From positions 186,001 through 250,000 of the forward strand of contig NZ_BMES01000001.1 in the NCBI RefSeq assembly GCF_014636935.1: a DNA stretch of 64,000 nucleotides. The letters are read 5' to 3'. The first letter of the stretch is position 1; every line of letters begins with the position of its first letter. The DNA comes from Alsobacter metallidurans (lineage in GTDB: Bacteria; Pseudomonadota; Alphaproteobacteria; Rhizobiales; Beijerinckiaceae). The position numbers were made by a program, and so were the translations under genes. A model generated the notes under the pieces. It was not told the origin of the DNA. It saw nothing but the letters and a program-made list of their open reading frames with translations, and searched no databases. Of the stretch, positions 62,691 through 64,000 are shown piece by piece.

Positions 62691-63566
62691 ATGGCGAACA
62701 TGATCAACCTCCTGATGGCGGGCCTCGCGACCGGGGCGATCTACGCGCTGGTGGCGATCGGCTTCACGCTGCTGTGGCAGACGTCGCAGACCATCAACTT
62801 CGCCCAGGGCGAGTTCGTGATGCTGCCCGCCTTTTTCGTGCTCGCGGCCCTGAACCTGAAGGCGCCGCTCTGGCTGGCGCTGCTGATCGGTCTTGGCGCC
62901 TCGCTGCTGGTGCTCGGCGCCCTGTTCAAGCGGGCCGTGGTGGACCCCATGCTGCGCCACGGCGTGCTGCCGCTTGCAATCTGCACCATGGCGCTGTCCA
63001 TCTTCCTCAAGGAGGGCGTCAAGGAAAGCTACAGCGCCGAGGCCTCGCCCTTTCCGTCCTTCGTCCCCGGCGGCAACGTTTCGCTGCTGGGCGCGCAGAT
63101 ATCGATCCAGAGCGTCTCGATCTTCGTGTTCGCGCTTGTCGTCGTTTTCGCCCTGCAGGCCTTCCTGATGCGCACCTCCACGGGCCGGCAGATGCAGGCC
63201 ACGGCGCAGAACCCCTCGGTGGCGCGCCTGCTCGGCATCCCGGTGGAGCGGATGATCCTCTACACCTTCCTGATCAACGCCGGCCTTGTCGCCCTGGCGT
63301 CGTTTCTGGTCAGCCCCGTTTACCTCGCCAAGTTCTCGTCCGGCGAGACGCTGGGGCTGGCGGCTTTTATCGCCGCCATCGTGGGCGGCTTCAACCAGAT
63401 CCGCGGCGCCATCGCGGGCGGCCTGCTGCTCGGCGTGGTGGACAATTTCGCGGCCGCCTATGTCTCCACGCAGTATCGCGGCGCCGTGCCGCTGTTTCTG
63501 CTGATCGCCGTGATCCTGTTTCGGCCCCAGGGCCTGTTCGGCCGCGCCGAGGAGCGCACCGTCTGA
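62691..63566 (+). CDS. livH: Branched-chain amino-acid-type ABC permease (LivH)
   Basis: A permease of 291 residues with about eight helices. The N-terminal LLMAGLATGAIYALVAIGFT and NFAQGEFVMLPAF stretches are LivH hallmarks, as is RQMQATAQNPSVARLLGIPV. The start at 62691 (MANMINLL) is the family N-terminus; an in-frame Met upstream runs through the repeat. ATG 62700 is an alternative. It overlaps livM by one base (TGATG). Confidence 0.92.
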   Translation: MANMINLLMAGLATGAIYALVAIGFTLLWQTSQTINFAQGEFVMLPAFFVLAALNLKAPLWLALLIGLGASLLVLGALFKRAVVDPMLRHGVLPLAICTMALSIFLKEGVKESYSAEASPFPSFVPGGNVSLLGAQISIQSVSIFVFALVVVFALQAFLMRTSTGRQMQATAQNPSVARLLGIPVERMILYTFLINAGLVALASFLVSPVYLAKFSSGETLGLAAFIAAIVGGFNQIRGAIAGGLLLGVVDNFAAAYVSTQYRGAVPLFLLIAVILFRPQGLFGRAEERTV

Positions 63567-64000
63567 TGGGCGCGAACGCCGCCACCTTGCGCGCCGCCGC
63601 CTTTGCGGCCGGGTTGCTCTTCCTGCTGCTCGTCCCGCTCGGGCTCAGCCGCTATGGCGTCTACATCATGAGCCTCTGGGCCGTGATGACCATCGCCGCC
63701 ATGGGGCTGAACCTGACGCTGGGCTACGCCGGCCAGGTCTCGCTCGCGCAGGGCGCCTTCGTGGGGATCGGCTCTTACGCGGTCGCGATCCTCTCCACCA
63801 ACGGCATGCCGTTCATCGTGCCGCTGCTGGTCGCCGTGGGCTTGAGCTTCGCGATCGGCTGGTTGCTGGGCTACCCGGCGCTGCGCGTGCAGCACCACTA
63901 TCTGGCCTTTGTAACGCTGGCCTTCTCGACGCTGGTCTACCTCGTGTTCCGCAACGAGGAATGGCTCACCAAGGGCATCTATGGGATCATGGGCTTCAAG
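63566..64000 (+). CDS. livM: Branched-chain amino-acid-type ABC permease (LivM), 5' part
   Basis: The second permease, cut by the window end after 145 codons. The ATG overlaps the livH stop. Visible family features are the first helices, then LNLTLGYAGQVSLAQGAFVG and GSYAVAILS, which mark LivM. The reading frame is open to the last base. The ATPase genes livG and livF are expected beyond the window. Confidence 0.9.
   Translation, partial: MGANAATLRAAAFAAGLLFLLLVPLGLSRYGVYIMSLWAVMTIAAMGLNLTLGYAGQVSLAQGAFVGIGSYAVAILSTNGMPFIVPLLVAVGLSFAIGWLLGYPALRVQHHYLAFVTLAFSTLVYLVFRNEEWLTKGIYGIMGFK

Overview
The window is chromosomal DNA of a high-GC bacterium, most likely an alphaproteobacterium of the Hyphomicrobiales (Rhizobiales). 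The support is the uniformly high G+C, frequent GTG starts and ATGA/GTGA gene overlaps, an HWE-type sensor kinase, many solute-binding-protein-dependent transporters, and palindromic intergenic repeats of the kind seen in Bradyrhizobium- and Rhodopseudomonas-like genomes. The genus cannot be fixed by eye. There is no phage, transposase or CRISPR array. About 57 protein genes, one tRNA-Arg(CCG), one TPP riboswitch and several hairpins and operators are supported.

Layout. 1-4.9 kb: end of an Old Yellow Enzyme gene, a DMT exporter, two peptide-type ABC ATPases and an MFS exporter. 5.0-7.9 kb: TPP riboswitch, thiX, thiY and thiD (pyrimidine salvage). 7.9-11.6 kb: dppC, dppB and dppA on the minus strand. 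11.9 kb: tRNA-Arg, then a visibly less GC-rich stretch with a DUF1254 protein and an MFS protein. 15.4-23.6 kb: GntR regulator, TRAP transporter and an aromatic ring-cleavage gene set (ACMSD-type decarboxylase, extradiol-type dioxygenase, flavin hydroxylase, FAH hydrolase). 23.6-35.2 kb: a NAC-like LysR regulon. 35.6-43.4 kb: an interrupted HWE kinase, an arylsulfatase, an outer-membrane protein, and a glycosyltransferase with UDP-galactopyranose mutase. 43.8-47.7 kb: periplasmic aldehyde oxidoreductase paoABC. 47.7-59.3 kb: a sugar-acid catabolic island with its own GntR regulator and a polar-amino-acid-type ABC transporter. 59.3-64 kb: an atypical L,D-transpeptidase, a lectin-like secreted protein and a liv operon that runs off the window.

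The most interesting system is at 23.6-35.2 kb. Three transcription units share one promoter architecture: a 15-bp ATA-N9-TAT box, exactly 17 nt, GTCTT, and then a TA-centred -10 element 44-45 nt from the box edge. The units are aminotransferase-RraA (minus strand), BCCP-biotin carboxylase-PxpB-PxpC-BCCP-like-PxpA, and SDR plus a four-gene amino-acid ABC importer. The box is the known site of NAC-type LysR proteins, and a NAC-like gene sits next to it. I infer a nitrogen-controlled regulon that imports a lactam or cyclic amide, opens it with a split, biotin-dependent urea-carboxylase/5-oxoprolinase-like machine, and passes the product to transamination and aldol cleavage. The second BCCP-like protein in this operon has lost the biotinylated lysine.
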